This document shows positions 35,401 through 47,867 of a stretch of 64,000 bases of DNA, in pieces (the stretch's first letter is position 1; each line of letters starts with the position of its first letter). The DNA lies in assembly GCA_029948255.1 (NCBI GenBank), contig JALIZF010001751.1:593001-657000 (forward strand), in the 5' to 3' direction. The position numbers and the translations under genes were made by a program. The DNA comes from Telmatactis stephensoni (lineage: Eukaryota > Cnidaria > Anthozoa > Actiniaria > Isophelliidae). The notes beneath the pieces were generated by a model. It did no database searches. It was not told the DNA's origin and was given only the letters and a program-made list of their open reading frames with translations.

Positions 35401-37053
35401 TAGACCTGAGTTCTAGTTCATGCAACGCTACGCGCAACAACAACAACAACAACAACAACAATTGCAAGACAACCCCTGTTACACTGTGCAATCCTCCAGC
35501 AACTTGTTTTGCAATGCCAATGCGAGACAAGTTGCTGAGAAAATTGCACAGTGTAACAACGGCTTATATCTTGCAAAGTTTTGGTCCAATTTGGTGCATC
35601 TCTAAGTTTTGCTTTTGCAGCTAAAGCCAACTCAGAGTCTCAAATTTTGAAACATTGAGGAAATTAATTGGTGAAAAAGCTCTGAAGTACATGCACCTCA
35701 CAAAAAAATGTCTTATTATGCAAGTCTTGAGTCTTACCTTGACTTATTCCCACATCATTAATGGTTCATTACAGCTGTAACTATTTTACTTTTTTTGTTT
35801 GCAAGAGCTTCAGGGTATGGTACAGTCCATACATAATAATGGAAATGTGATTGCTGATTACTTTTTTCTGCATTCATATAGTGTATGGTCACAGCCGCAA
35901 TAATAGTGATTATATGGATTCAACTGATACCATAATACCTCTATAGTATAAATAGGAATAGATGGGCATGCCTTAATTCCTTGTACTGTACTGTACAATG
36001 TGTTTTCTTACAAATCCCTTGCTAGTCAAAGATTTTAATTAGGAATAAAAAGTGTTTCCATCAGTAATTAATTTCTATGTATATATTAATAATTATTAAA
36101 TTCTTAAAATAATTAATTATGTTGTTTTTGTTCCAGGTATTTACATGGCATGTACGCCTTTAGTTTAGAGGAAACAAAACAATATAGTGAGGCAGAAAAA
36201 CATGCAATTAAGGTTTGAAGACAAATTGTGGTCATTGTTTAATTAAGAAAGAGGTTCAAAGCAACCACAACAAAAAGCTTAAAGATTATAACTTGCCCTC
36301 CCTCCCTTTCCCTCCCCTTGCTCTTCCTTCCCCTTTCCTCCCCTTCCCTCCCCTCCCCTAACTTCCCCTCCCCTCCCCCTTATTTCCAGTGATGATAATT
36401 ATAGACAATATTATTTCAGTGAGAACTGTATTCATTTGTAGGGTCTTGAGCTGAACCCTCATGACTGCTGGGCAACTCATGCACGGGCTCACATCTTTGA
36501 GGACACAGGAAGACAGGATGAAGGAATAAAGTTTATGAGTGGAACAATCAATGATTGGAATGTATGTACATTTTATTAATTGAAGAGATGTCAGTGAAAA
36601 GGGCTTTTTGACTTGAGTTTTTCATGTTTTCTTTGGTGGTTTCGAGGGTGGTAGCCTTCTACCCCATGCCTGCAAGAGAGACTATAGGAGTGGTGGTTTC
36701 TTTTTTGATTTAGAGGGGTGGGTCATTAAATGCACATACATAAAAGCACTGTCTGGGAATGTTTGTCAGAGTTTTCAAAATGTACCCTAAGATATTGTTC
36801 CTGCAAGGGTTGTGCCTTAGAAATTTATTTTTCTAAAAAAACTCTCAGCAATCAATGAATATACAAAGTCGGTTGGTCTGTGGGTCAGTCAGTCAGTCAG
36901 CTTGATTGTTCATCTCATTCAATCATTCATTCATTTACTTACTCATTGATCATTCATGACAGTAAAATAAATTAACTTTATTTATTTATTATTATTTTAT
37001 TTATTTAATATTTATTTATTTATTTGTTTATTGACTGACTGACTGATTGATTA

Positions 37054-37132
<79 letters not shown>

Positions 37133-40100
37133 TGAAAATAAATTGACTTTATGTAAAGAGGGTATCGTGACTAGTTGTGCCTCTCTAAACAGAACAAAAT
37201 AACTGAAATAAACATAACATAATTTAAGAATCCCAACTGGCCAGGAGACAAACCAGTTGTCTATTTACAAGCATTGTTCGGAAGTTGAATTTGGCCTAGG
37301 ACTACCCATAACAAATTCAACCTCAGCTAGTGGCCAGAGCAGGACTTGAACTTGGGACTACTGGATTGCAAGACCAACACTCTTCATGACCACATGACCA
37401 ATTGCTGCCTCCACATGACAGTAATGCAAAAATTAAAATAATATTCCAAAATAAATGATTATTAGTATTATTAATACACCTTATCCGTAAATCCCAACCC
37501 ACCCTCCCTTCTTTGTTTGTTCAAAATTTCAAGGCTAAGTTTTCCTTTCAGGTTGACCATCCTCTTACTGGTCACAATTTCTGGCACTGGGCATTGTACC
37601 ATGTTGAAAAGGTAACATGAACACTATGCATATATGTGTGTCAAATTTGTGGAAAAAATTGAGTGATTGAATTGAGACTAAGTTATGTATTTGAAGGAGT
37701 AAGCTTACCTATAAAATTAAATTGATGATAAATTCTGAGACAAACCACACACCTAGTAGGTACTGTATGTATTGTAATACCTGTAGATGTCCTGGGGCAC
37801 ATTTACAGGACCAATAACTGAAATGAAACAGGGTTCACTGTACCAATTATGCCTTTCTTTAATACAAAATATACTTTATAATACCTGTACCACATTCCAT
37901 TGATGTTCATTGGTAGTAATTTTGATACATCCCACTCCCGACTTTACTCCCCAGCAGAATAATTAGTACTAGTTTAAGGTGCGGTAATACGAGCAACAAA
38001 ATCACTCAACTTGTCGCGCAACATTGCTGCAAAACGAGTTGAAGAGCAATGCTGCGCGTTTTTTCACCCGAAAACAAACTTGTCTCTCAGCAAAATAGTT
38101 TGCAATAGTTTGCTGCAAGTTGAAAAAGTCTGTTGCAGCAAGTAGACAGTCGCTCAACTTTTTGCAACAAAATTTCATGATGCTACGTGTTACCACCCCT
38201 AAGTCAACTTGTCTCACAGCAAACTGCGAAATGGCTTCCTTCGTGTTCATGATTGATCCAGTCAGAAGTCAGGATTCACTCAATTTGCAGCAAACAATTT
38301 TTTTTTGCGAGACAAGTTTGTTTTCGGGTGGAAAAGCGTGCAGCATCGCTCCTCAACTCGTTTCTCATTTAGGAAAAAGACTATAGCCTGAATAGAAATT
38401 CTTTGAGTGTAAACCATATTGCTAGTCTGCCACAGCAATGCATTCTGAAACAGTCACCTTCATTAAATAACCAAGGCATGTAAAAGTAAGTTAAATAACC
38501 AAGGCATGTAAAAGTAAGTTAAATAACCAAGGCATGTAAAAGTAAGTTAAATAACCCAGGCATGTAAAAGTAAGTTAAATAACCAAGGCATGTAAAAGTA
38601 TGTGACAGCACTCTTCGCACAGGTTTGTTTGTTTAACACATATTAAGCCTTCTACAAAAAAAGTAGATGGCTCAAAATTGGCCATTTTTTAGCTGGTAGT
38701 TAGCTCTTGATGAGAACCCTGGATAACATGAAATACAAAATATCATTGTTATTCTTTTGTGTGGTGGTATTTGACTAAGTTAATAGTCCCAGAATACATT
38801 GCTAAAGTAGACCAGCGATCATACATATACGTATTTCGAAAAAGGTTGTCGTATGAGAGGTCTCAAGTCTACGCGACTAGACCGAAAAGGAGTATGGGTA
38901 GTTGCAAAATTTTACTCGTTTTTTCGCATTGTGGTCTTGATTTTGGCATTAGCAAATGAAGCTTTGATGTATTAGGTCATGACAAGCTGAAGTTGAATTA
39001 GCGTGTGGATATTTGTGTGGTTTATAGCTCTAGTAATTTCTACCCATACACCCTTTCGGGTGAGTCGCGTAGGCTTTTGCCGACAACGTTTATTGAAATA
39101 GGTGTATACGTACATGCAGCCCTCCTTGTGACTATAAAGGCTTCCTTCTCAATAATAACAAATCCACAACAACTTGCAGAAATTGATAAATGACTGTAAA
39201 ACATATAATTGCAGGGGGAATATGAAGCAGCTTTATCTATATTTGATGATGAAGTTGGTCGACGTGCAACTGCCAATTGTTCATTCCATATGACAAATTC
39301 AGCTTCTTTGCTTTACAGACTTGAATTGCAAGGTGATTATTTCATTTTGTGCTGTGATTTAGCTACGGTAATCTGAGCAACAAAATCACTCAACTTGTCT
39401 CGCAACATTGCTGCGAGACGAGTTGAAAAGCAATGCGCGTTTTTCTACGCGAGTACAAACTAGTATCGCAACAAAATTGTTTGTTGCAAGTTGAGTGAAT
39501 CCTGTATTCGCATTGGCCGAGAAAATCATTTGCTGCAACACGAGTTGAGTCGAAGTGGTAATACTTGCAACATTTTACAATTTTCTTGCATTAAGTAGAA
39601 CGATCTTCCACTTTCTGCAACAAAATTCCTCAACTTGCAACAAATAATTTTGTCGCGAAATAAGTTTGAATTGGGTTGGAAAACGCACAGCATTGCTTTG
39701 TTGCGAGACAAGTTGAGTGATTTTGTTGCTCGTATTACCGTAGCTTTATGGGGCAGTTAATCAATCTATTTATCTATCCATTTATTATTTATTGTTATTT
39801 ATTTACTGCTTATTTATTTGTCAAATTCTTATTTATTCCAATGATAACCACTAGAAATGTTTAAAGTAGTGCTTAGAGATGTAGGATTCTAGACACTATG
39901 CATGTTTACATAAAGAAACATCTTCAATGCATGTTCCGTAGGGGTCAATGTTGGAGACAGATGGAATCAAATGCTGCAGCATTATGCCCAGTTAACAGAC
40001 ACTCATTTATGGGTAGGTAGTAAATGTCTATTGTGGTGTTCTTTCATTTGCCTTCAAGGTTTCATCCATCCATCCATTTGTTCATCCGTTCGTTCCTTCA

Positions 40101-43100
40101 TTCATTCATTCCTTCGTTTGTTCGTACGTACGTACTAAAGGGTTATTAACCGAGCGCGAGGTCTGTACGGGAAAATATCAGACCGAGGTCTTGACAGTAC
40201 GGACCGAGCCGTAGGCGAGGTCCGTACAAAAAAGACCGAGGTCTGATATTTTCCCGTACAGACCGAGCAAGCTCGGTTAATAAATTGTTTATTATATGGC
40301 TTTGAGAAGTCCCGCTAAAACAATTGCCAAACGCAAACTTTTCTTTTCATCCGGGACAGCGGTCCTGATATGGCAAAATACAGACCATGCGTTAGCCAAT
40401 CAGAATTCAGGAAATTATCTAGCCATATAATAAGTACGTTTATTCATTCGTTCCTTCGTCCTTCCGTTCATTCATCGATTTCTTTATCTCTTTATTCGTT
40501 TGCTTATTTATTCATTTGTTCATCCATCCATCCATTCATTTCATTCATTCATTCATCCATCCATTCATTTCATTCGTTCGTTCGTTCGTTTATTTATTTG
40601 TTTGTTTATATATATATATATTTATTTATTTGTTTGTTTGTTTGTTTGTTTGTTTGTTTGTTTGTTTGTTTATTTATTTATCCATTTATCCATTCATATA
40701 TTTGATAGTCATTTGTTGATGCCCATCTGATAATGTGTACTCTTGGAGCCAAACGCGAAGATTTAACCTTAAGACTTCTAGAGTCTCTTAAAGATTATGC
40801 CAAGTAAGCAAATCAATGACTACACCTCTGGTTTAAAACGCCGTAAAGAGTCTAATTTTTACAAAGGAGCCAAGACGAGGCTACTTGTATAAAACTCGGT
40901 CATTCAGTACAAGATATACGTTTTATGCATGTAGCTAGTGGAAATATAAAACCACTGAAGAGCAACTACTGTATGTCACCTAAACAATATTTCCAATTTA
41001 TTCGTCTTTCAACCGTTGCAAATAAAATGTCCAATTTTTTTTCCGTCTAATAGCCCCCAGAGTAAAATTATTTCCGACAGTTCTAATTCTAAAACCTTTT
41101 TTTTTTCTAGGAACCTATAGCAATGTCTTTTAGTTGTAAAAACTGGCCACATACATTCATTAGGGCGTGGTTTACTCTAAAATGTATTTTTGTTTTCTCT
41201 GTTTTGTGCCAGGAATGGAAGTGGAACGAACTGCGAAGTTACTCGTGAAATAGCTGTGCCTGTGTGTGAGGCATTTGACTTAGCAGATAAGGTTGTTAGA
41301 CGCTTTCTCTACTTCATTTCAATCTCTTGATTACTGACTACAAACATCAAGACTTCAGTGTATCACAATTTTCCATTAAGTGTTGTGTAGACGTTATATT
41401 GCTGTGTTGTTGCCATGCTTTCCCCTCGCAAACGTCTGGTTTTATTCGTCCCCACTTCCTATCTTCCTCAATCGACGTTTGCTTTTCCTCTATTTTTCTC
41501 AGGGACACTTTGACCAAGCTGTTGAGCTTCTAAAGCCTATTCGGTACAGCCTTCATAGGCTTGGTGGAAGCAGCGCCCAGGTTTGTTAGGCCCATTGTAT
41601 GATGCTGTAGTAAATAGTTTCACCTTGAGATTCAAGGTTACGTCAGACGGTGGTCATCCTTGATCGACGGACAATTGAAGAGTTGTCCGTGAAAAGGGCT
41701 GAAGTGAAGTTTTATTTTTTATGATATCGTTTAGTTTTTAACTCGTGGATTGCAAATCCACGAAATATCTTAAAAGGTTCAAAATGGAATCACAGACTGG
41801 ACTTCCCTGAGGTAAAACATCTCGGCATCAACCAAAAATCACTTAAGCCATTTTCATCGGAATCTCTTCAATTAAAGCCCTTATACACCTATTTCAAAAA
41901 AGGTTATCAGAGCTAAAGGCGATAGGCGATAGGAGATAGGTCATTCCAATTTTCACGGTTGGATTTTCTATTTGTTTTTATTCAGAAGGTCAACAATCAG
42001 ACATTCATATCCAATGTTCGGAGCAAAACAAACGGAATAACGAAACTATTTTTAAAACTTCTTGATTACTTCGGAGTTTGAATGACCTATTTCCTATCGC
42101 CTATCGCCTTTAGCTATGATAACCTTTTTTCAAATAGGTGTATACACGAGGCAATTTTTCTTGCAAGTTGCAATGCATTGTTGTTGCGTAGCAGGTAGAG
42201 TAGTTGAGAAGAGATCGCGCGTAATCCCCCTTCTCTGTAACTTGCAATACAACGAAAAATAGCATTCAAGTTATAAAAAAATGAACAACTCCAAGTTTTT
42301 GCAAATTTGCGGAGCAAGTTCCATTGTGTGACATCTATAGCGCGACCTGAATGCAGTTACTGGCCAGTCACAGAGCACTTCTCCATACCGCCAATGAATT
42401 ATACAATCTGACATAAAGTAGATTTTGTAAGACTGTGAAACGGCACCGCATGGTCACGGCACGGTTACGGCATGAATTTCGAATGTTTTTATAGACAACA
42501 CAGGACTGACACGGTCACGGCACGGCGCGGTCCGTTTCACACTCATACGAAATCTGCTCTATCAAGTCTCACCAACAACTTGCAATGCCATGCTTATGTC
42601 ATCACTGTATTGGAAGTTACAAGACAAATTACCCCGTGTAACAAGACTTAGCGATGATTTGAATTATTATTGACCTACGTGTGTACACACATAGGAAGTC
42701 ATAGCAGGCGATACACAGAGGTACCGTGCGAGTAGCGGTTACTTTTCTTATCCTCCCGTAGGCTCGGTTCCCCAGCTGTTGGGGTCAAGTGCGCCCGCGA
42801 TACTCGCGGGAGAGTACGGCGGGCGCACGAAACCCAAGGTAGGTCACTCATATATGGTACATTATAATGGGTCCTATTGTATATAACAATAATAATAATA
42901 ATAATAATAGTATTTCGTTATATACAATAGGACCCATTATAATGTACCATATATGAAGGACCTACCAAACCCAAACGACTTGAGAACCGAGCCTAAGGAG
43001 CTACGGGAGGATTAGGAAAAATACTCGCTCACAGGATAAACACAATAGCTACATGCATTGCTTGAGAAAGTGATCCGACGAGGAAAGTGTCCTTATAGTA

Positions 43101-44403
43101 AGGAGTTTGCAGGGATTACACTGAGAGTTATTTGGGCGCTTGTTGTACAGTGTATTTACGTTTCTTACTTTGTTAATTTTTTTTTCAGCGTGACGTCTTC
43201 AATCTGTTTTTTGTTAACGCGGCAATGATGTCATCACGTAAAGATCATCAAAGACTCGCAAGGTAACAATTTTAATTTGCTCATTTGCCCTCTTCTTTGT
43301 CTGGGTTCAGACTTGTAGGGGGATGGGGGAGGGGGAGGAGTAGATTGTAAATCACATCATGGGTTGATGTGTATAAGTCAATGTTTCGGAGTTCAACATA
43401 CTCTACGCGACAAGGTTTCCACTAGCCTTGAAGTCACAGCCAGGGACTAGAATTTGCTGCAGGATTGCATCAAAAGACCATAATACTGAGAGAGAGCGAA
43501 ATTCAGTATTGATGTTTAATATTATGATTGTATGTGGGATTCCACCAACCTAAAGCCTTTAATGTTGCTGTCCAGCGGTTGCTATGCAAAATAGGGTCGT
43601 GCAGTTGGCGATAGGCGCATGCGCGCGCGTTTTTGGCGGGAATAATATAAATTCCGGTCGAGCGACGCACCCCTTATAAAAAGAACTAATTTTTGTTATG
43701 CGCATGCGTGGAACATTTACCTCTGGTCGCTTTGAAAAGCTATAACCTTTGACGGATTTCCAAATGAAGTGTTTCTTCAATACTTATATGATCTGCAGTC
43801 TTTTCTTTAAAGCCAAGCATGGGATTGACATAGAATTTAGAAATGCGGAAGTTATTTGCTTATTTGCGACATTCAAAAAATTATAAGTTTATTTAATAGA
43901 GATCATTCTTAAAATGCATGCTTTGTTTTATGCATCTTGATCTCAAGATTTATTAGATATAATTGCTAAAGGAAATTAAAGCTTTTTTCTGTAGCTATGA
44001 CGTCGCGCAATGACGTCATAAAATGTGAAAGTAAGACAAGGAAGGAAGGAAGACAAACTATAAATTGGCAGCAGGCAACTTTTGTATATCAGTACACCCT
44101 TAATGTCACTGATAGAAATGAAATGGAATAGAAATTGAAATAGAAGTGGATGGAATAGAAATTGTTCTAAAGTTGTGTCCAGTAAAAAGTCAGTAAAAAT
44201 AGAATTCATTTGGTGAGTAAACACGCGGCCTTGTGCGCAATTCTTGTTTTTCTTTTACATTTCTAGAAAGGACTTTTTGACTACGAATTTCTTTTTCTTT
44301 CCTGTATTTCAGGAGACTTCTTGCTGAACGTAAAGCTATGAAAGAAAACTCGCCAATGACAGATCGATTGATGGCTAGGGTGATGGCCAGTCATTTGGAT
44401 TAA
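32436..44403 (+). CDS. TTC38: Tetratricopeptide repeat protein 38 (copy 2), near complete
   Basis: Fourteen coding exons join in phase: 32436-32513, 33244-33325, 33779-33944, 34793-34966, 36137-36212, 36442-36561, 37552-37611, 39215-39332, 39942-40012, 40709-40803, 41213-41291, 41503-41580, 43189-43262 and 44313-44403 (TAA). All have AG/GT borders. They give about 453 residues, close to the roughly 470 of vertebrate TTC38. Family landmarks are in order: AWKKEGF at the N-terminus, the LTDHPTDIFALKL helix pair, WKPETPLYSYLHGMYAF, LNPHDCWATHARAH, HNFWHWALYHVEKGEYEAA (the most conserved TPR-like unit), LYRLELQGVNVGDRW, LLKPIRYSLHRLGGSSAQRD and a C-terminal LAERKAMKENSPMTDRL. The first 10-15 residues, including the initiator Met, lie on an upstream exon not identified between 27.7 and 32.4 kb. 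The role is probably cytosolic and is poorly defined in the family. A foldback element begins 18 bp after the stop codon. Confidence 0.95.
32690..32850. mobile_element. Foldback with GGCCTAAGTGAC arms
   Basis: GGGCTCCCTATAAAAATGGC and its inverse near CAGGGAACCC. A diverged relative is at 34165-34320 (GTCCTAAGTGACTTTTCTGA). Both lie in TTC38 copy 2 introns. Confidence 0.55.
35117..35556. mobile_element. Inverted element, TTACACTGTGCAATTTTC words
   Basis: TACACTGTGCAATTTTCTCA with CAACTTGTCTCGCAA appears at the left and inverted at the right, with extra partial copies inside. A (CAA)n run is at 35430-35462. It belongs to the same broad group as 37978-38375, 39360-39745, 42137-42655 and 56697-56940. 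Intronic in TTC38 copy 2. Confidence 0.6.
37047..37132. repeat. (GATT)n microsatellite
   Basis: About 21 perfect GATT units in an intron of TTC38 copy 2. Confidence 0.95.
37226..37414 (-). mobile_element. tRNA-derived SINE, second copy
   Basis: On the minus strand it carries GTGTTGGTCTTGCAATCCAG, the B-box-like AAGTTCAAGTCC, CTGCTCTGGCCACTAGCTGA and the CCAGTTGGGATTCTT tail. It is colinear with 22352-22600. Confidence 0.75.
37978..38375. mobile_element. Inverted element, CAACTTGTCTCGCAA family
   Basis: Starts GCGGTAATACGAGCAACAAA; inverted CAACTTGT/ACAAGTTG arms throughout. Compare 39360-39745. Intronic in TTC38 copy 2. Confidence 0.55.
38464..38601. repeat. 28-bp minisatellite, 5 copies
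   Basis: Unit TTAAATAACCAAGGCATGTA plus AAAGTAAG, nearly identical copies, in an intron of TTC38 copy 2. Confidence 0.95.
38826..39108. mobile_element. MITE, ATACACCTATTT family, copy 1
   Basis: Inverted ends containing GGTTGTCG, AGTCTACGCGACTAGACCG and GTATGGGTAG at the left; inverse pieces CTACCCATAC, AGTCGCGTAGGC and AATAGGTGTATAC at the right. It lies immediately before the TTC38 exon at 39215. Confidence 0.7.
39360..39745. mobile_element. Inverted element, CAACTTGTCTCGCAA family
   Basis: AGCTACGGTAATCTGAGCAA at the left and TTGCTCGTATTACCGTAGCT at the right. AATCACTCAACTTGTCTCGC follows inward on both arms. It starts 28 bp past the TTC38 donor at 39332. Confidence 0.7.
40143..40283. 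mobile_element. Palindromic element, TTATTAACCGAGC ends
   Basis: TTATTAACCGAGC and its inverse at the ends, then GAGGTCTGTACGGGAAAATA and its inverse inward. Confidence 0.7.
40443..40700. repeat. Mixed tetranucleotide tract (ATTC, ATCC, GTTT, ATTT)
   Basis: Imperfect 4-bp repeats ending 8 bp before the TTC38 exon at 40709. They give Ser/His- and Phe/Cys-rich translations in all frames, which are not genes. Confidence 0.9.
41882..42144. mobile_element. MITE, ATACACCTATTT family, copy 2
   Basis: TATACACCTATTTCAAAAAA with GGTTATC at the left and its inverse at the right. Inner arms AAAGGCGATAGGCGATAGG are inverted too. Intronic in TTC38 copy 2. Confidence 0.75.
42744..43020. mobile_element. 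Nested palindromes with AAT-repeat centre
   Basis: Outer arms ATCCTCCCGTAGGCTCGGTT and inverse (with a few extra bases). Inner near-perfect 40-bp arms at 42849-42955 (CATATATGGTACATTATAAT and inverse) enclose an AAT run. Confidence 0.7.
43467..43520. mobile_element. Fragment of CAAGAGACC foldback family
   Basis: AAAAGACCATAATACTGAGA and TTCAGTATTGATGT match one end of 14537-14814; the other end is missing. Confidence 0.6.
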
Positions 44404-44421
44404 AAATCTACGTATATATAA

Positions 44422-44746
44422 CACAGGCACCCCAGGCTCCATTTTCGAGAGGGCGTTTTACGCGCGATGATTATTTGTTTGGGCTACCTGTGTTGTTTTT
44501 CATTGGAGAAAAACAAAACTCACGAAAAAATCAATAAATTTCAACAAACTGAAACAAAATGTCTCTTATTTTTTCTAGATTAGATCTTAATGAAAGTTTT
44601 GGGCAGGTTTTTGAGCGTATCTTTGCACGTTTTAGAGTGGTTTTTGAATCAAAAAACGATAGTACCAAAGTGAACCGGTGAAAAAGTGTGATTCAATCAT
44701 CATCGCGCGTAAAACGCCCTCTCGAAAACAGCCTGGGGTGCCTGTG
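44422..44746. mobile_element. Foldback element in TTC38 3' UTR
   Basis: CACAGGCACCCCAGGCT and TTTTCGAGAGGGCGTTTTAC at the left with exact inverse at the right. It starts 18 bp after the TTC38 TAA. It contains AATAAA at 44533-44538, a candidate polyadenylation signal about 130 bp past the stop. CGTATATA lies close to both ends, a probable target duplication. Confidence 0.75.
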
Positions 44747-47700
44747 CGTATATAACTGTTAATTTACCCAACATACTGTGAATAGACACAGTGAACTTTC
44801 ATACACAAGCGTAAATTAAAGGAGAATATAATTGTATACTTTTATAAGACTTTAAAAGTCTTCCCGATACGAGCGCTCTGATTGGCTGAAAGTTGTGTTC
44901 CACAAGATAACGGAGCACAGTTCCGATGTCATCAGTACGGGCTCGAGCGCGCGTGCGCCTTTTCAATTTTCATGTATTGCGGCAATCTCGTCCCCAGAGC
45001 CTGCGTTGGGCTCAACTAAGTGCTTATGACAGTGTTTGGGTTACCTGTAGTGGCTTCAAAATCGCTCTATTTGTAACAGAAATTCCCTGATCCAGAGCTT
45101 GTTTTTATGCTTTTTATTTAGAAATATGCTCAGAGGTAAAGAATGATATTTACAATGTACATGAGTCATTTGTGTGGTTTATTTTACGTTTTGAAGTCTC
45201 GTGTGAATTTGAATCTCTAGTCCAACGGCGCTCTTCGAACACACACTCCAACGACAAACAGCCCTAAATCTAATCGCCTGCTCATATCTTTTAGACATGA
45301 AGCACAGGGCCCCCTAATCAAACAGAATTCTTTTTTAAAAATAAAGGTAATAAAAATGTACCTAAATCGTCGTTGTTTAGTCTTGTTGTTTGCGCGTGCA
45401 TGTGTAATATTCTACTTGGGCTTCCTGTGGAAAGAGCGCGTGCTCTGCTTTTTATAATGGGCCTAAGGGCCCATTATACCTGTTTTGAGGGACTTAGGCA
45501 TGATCGGAATTTTTTGGGATAGGGTGAATTGCTAAATTGCAATTAGATTGAGTACCCCTTTTGGCGTAAACATGCTTAGAAATCAACGAAATTTGCTTTA
45601 GATACGAGAAGTAAGGTGATTGCATGCCTTTTCATGGAAAATTCGACTAGAGGAAATGTAAGTGATCGACTTGAATTGCAGTTTAGAACATTCTAAATTC
45701 AAATTGGTATGAGCACGTTGATTAATTATTTCAAGACTGATATCGATCTCAGTTCTACTGTCGCTAAATCGTCATATACTATACTAACCTTTTATACTAG
45801 GTTCAATCTACAACGATCTACAAAAAGTATTATTAAAAATTTACAGTTTCAATTGTAATTTGCTTTAATAGCCGATTAGTTTTTAGCAGCTCGGAAAACA
45901 AAGTGGGCGGCATAATTAGCATTGATGTGTTATTCCGCTTCAAGTCGAGTTGTAAACAAAGGGATAATTAGGACTAAAGCAGGTAGAAATGTGTCTTAAC
46001 ATGGACAAATTAGGGAGAAGTATCAATGTTTTATTACTGTTTTTAGTTTTAACGTTCTGATGTTCCGGACCTCATATTAGGATAACTTAAAATTGAAAGA
46101 ATAGCATTTTCCCTCACTGTCGGTCACCGCTTTGAAGTTAGTGAGCAACTATATCTGCCGTAATCTTGTGTTGGAATGAAATTGTATATTCTTCATGGCT
46201 AGAAAAAAAACCCTGATAATCACTGCTTTGTCGTTTTGGAGTGATATTCAAATACTTTGAAAATAAATGTCTACCCAATATTTCCTGATGAACTGATAAA
46301 CTCTTGCGGACACGAACCCCGCTATAACGGACATCCCAGTAGTACGACTAGACAAGTATAGCTAAATCCCCTCCTGGCATTGCAGACACCCGCTATATTA
46401 ACAGCAAAGCTGCTGACTCTTCGTGAGATCGAAAACTTACACTTGAAATTCTTTTTGCATTTTTTAGATAGCAAAAAATATTTGGTACAATCAAATAATT
46501 CGAATTACACGCAATTTGCCCATTATACTTGACGCTATTTTCTTGCGTCAAGACTTGTTATAAATTAGTATTAGTGTTGTCAAGGCAAATGGCGCACAAA
46601 AACACATCAACGCTCTAGCTTATTAGGCGCCTTACAACATTTTCCTGTGACAAGGGATGAATCTCTGAGAGTTTTTGCTCTGAAGCGCAAGAAGAGCTTA
46701 CTGGAAGTAGATGAATGAAGAGTCATTTCGAAATGTAAACAAACCTCATAGCTTCAAACTCTTTCGCGACATAAAATGGCATGTAAAAAAGTTCGATCAC
46801 GGTATTTGAAAAAGTGTGTGATTTACCAGGAATGCGATACGATATTTTTATAAGATTTATGAAAACCTCGTACCTTCAAATGAAATTGTGTGAATTTTAA
46901 AAATATATCGCAACTTTACAAAAGTTTTGTAGAAAACGACGAAGGACTCAAAAACTCACCTCTCAGAAGTTATATGTAAAGTTTTTGATCAAGATGATGT
47001 ACAAAGATCTCTCGTAAGAAAAGAAAAAAGGGTCATCAGATAGAGTTCTGGTTTTAAACAATTTTAATATCAAGATGCCTTTCCCCAAACAAGAAAATAT
47101 ATAAGTGTAGCGGAACTCACGACTTCAGCCCTGAAGAGGTTTTATTCATTGTACATCTGCAAATATGCTAGAATGATTTTCAGCATCAGATGAGCTGTGT
47201 GAAGGACGAAGACTCACAAGCATACTTCCGGTTTTGCAGTTGCTATATTAAAATCATAAAATTTACTTCCGCAAATTTTATTTCCGGTAAGCCCATATTG
47301 CGTTTCGAGCGATTTTTATGCTTTTTGTCTTTCTCTCAGACATTGATTGATGTTCTTCTTAAAAACCTTCATAAAAGCCTAGTTTAAACATTAACCAATT
47401 CATGGATTTTTGTTTTTCCAGATGACAAGTGATTTTTGTATTTGAAATAAACGAGTTTTCAGAAACGATCGCGTGGAGTTTCATCCCTTGAAACTTACAC
47501 AGATATCCACGAAACCTGCGCATGGTGAAGCATCACAGGAAGCCCAATGCAAAAATGCGCGCGCGCAAAAAACATTTATGAATGATTAGGGGGGCCTGTG
47601 CATGAAGTCTGACAATCGTTTCAAATTCTGACAATGGTTCAGGCCTCTCTGAACAGTTTTACTTGTTGAAATTATTTCTTGAAGCAATAAATGAAGACAA

Positions 47701-47867
47701 TTCAAACGCTCCTCTATTATTCTGTCAACCAATCAGAGTGATCTAAATAACTGTCTTATCCAGAGCCTAGCTATCATTTCTCGGTCACTGCTGGGTACAA
47801 GATTGATATGGCGGGAATCGAACTTTTTTCCTTGAATATTTTCTTTGCAGTTTAGTGAATATAATAA
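44747..47867. other. Repeat-rich, no gene recognised
   Basis: An ACGAGCGCTCTGATTGGCTG-type MITE remnant is at about 44840-45010. 45416-47548 is bounded by TTGGGCTTCCTGTG and its inverse. The interior has only short ORFs and no transposase was recognised. Confidence 0.45.
45416..47548. mobile_element. Possible 2.1-kb element with TTGGGCTTCCTGTG ends
   Basis: The 14-bp sequence is at the left end and its exact inverse at the right end. The same word occurs alone near 27150, 27172, 31738 and 55864. No target duplication was found and the interior is non-coding. Confidence 0.4.

Noticed and set aside
40370..40730. Overlapping Ser/His/Phe-rich ORFs
   Set aside because: Tetranucleotide repeat tract read in three frames, within a TTC38 intron.
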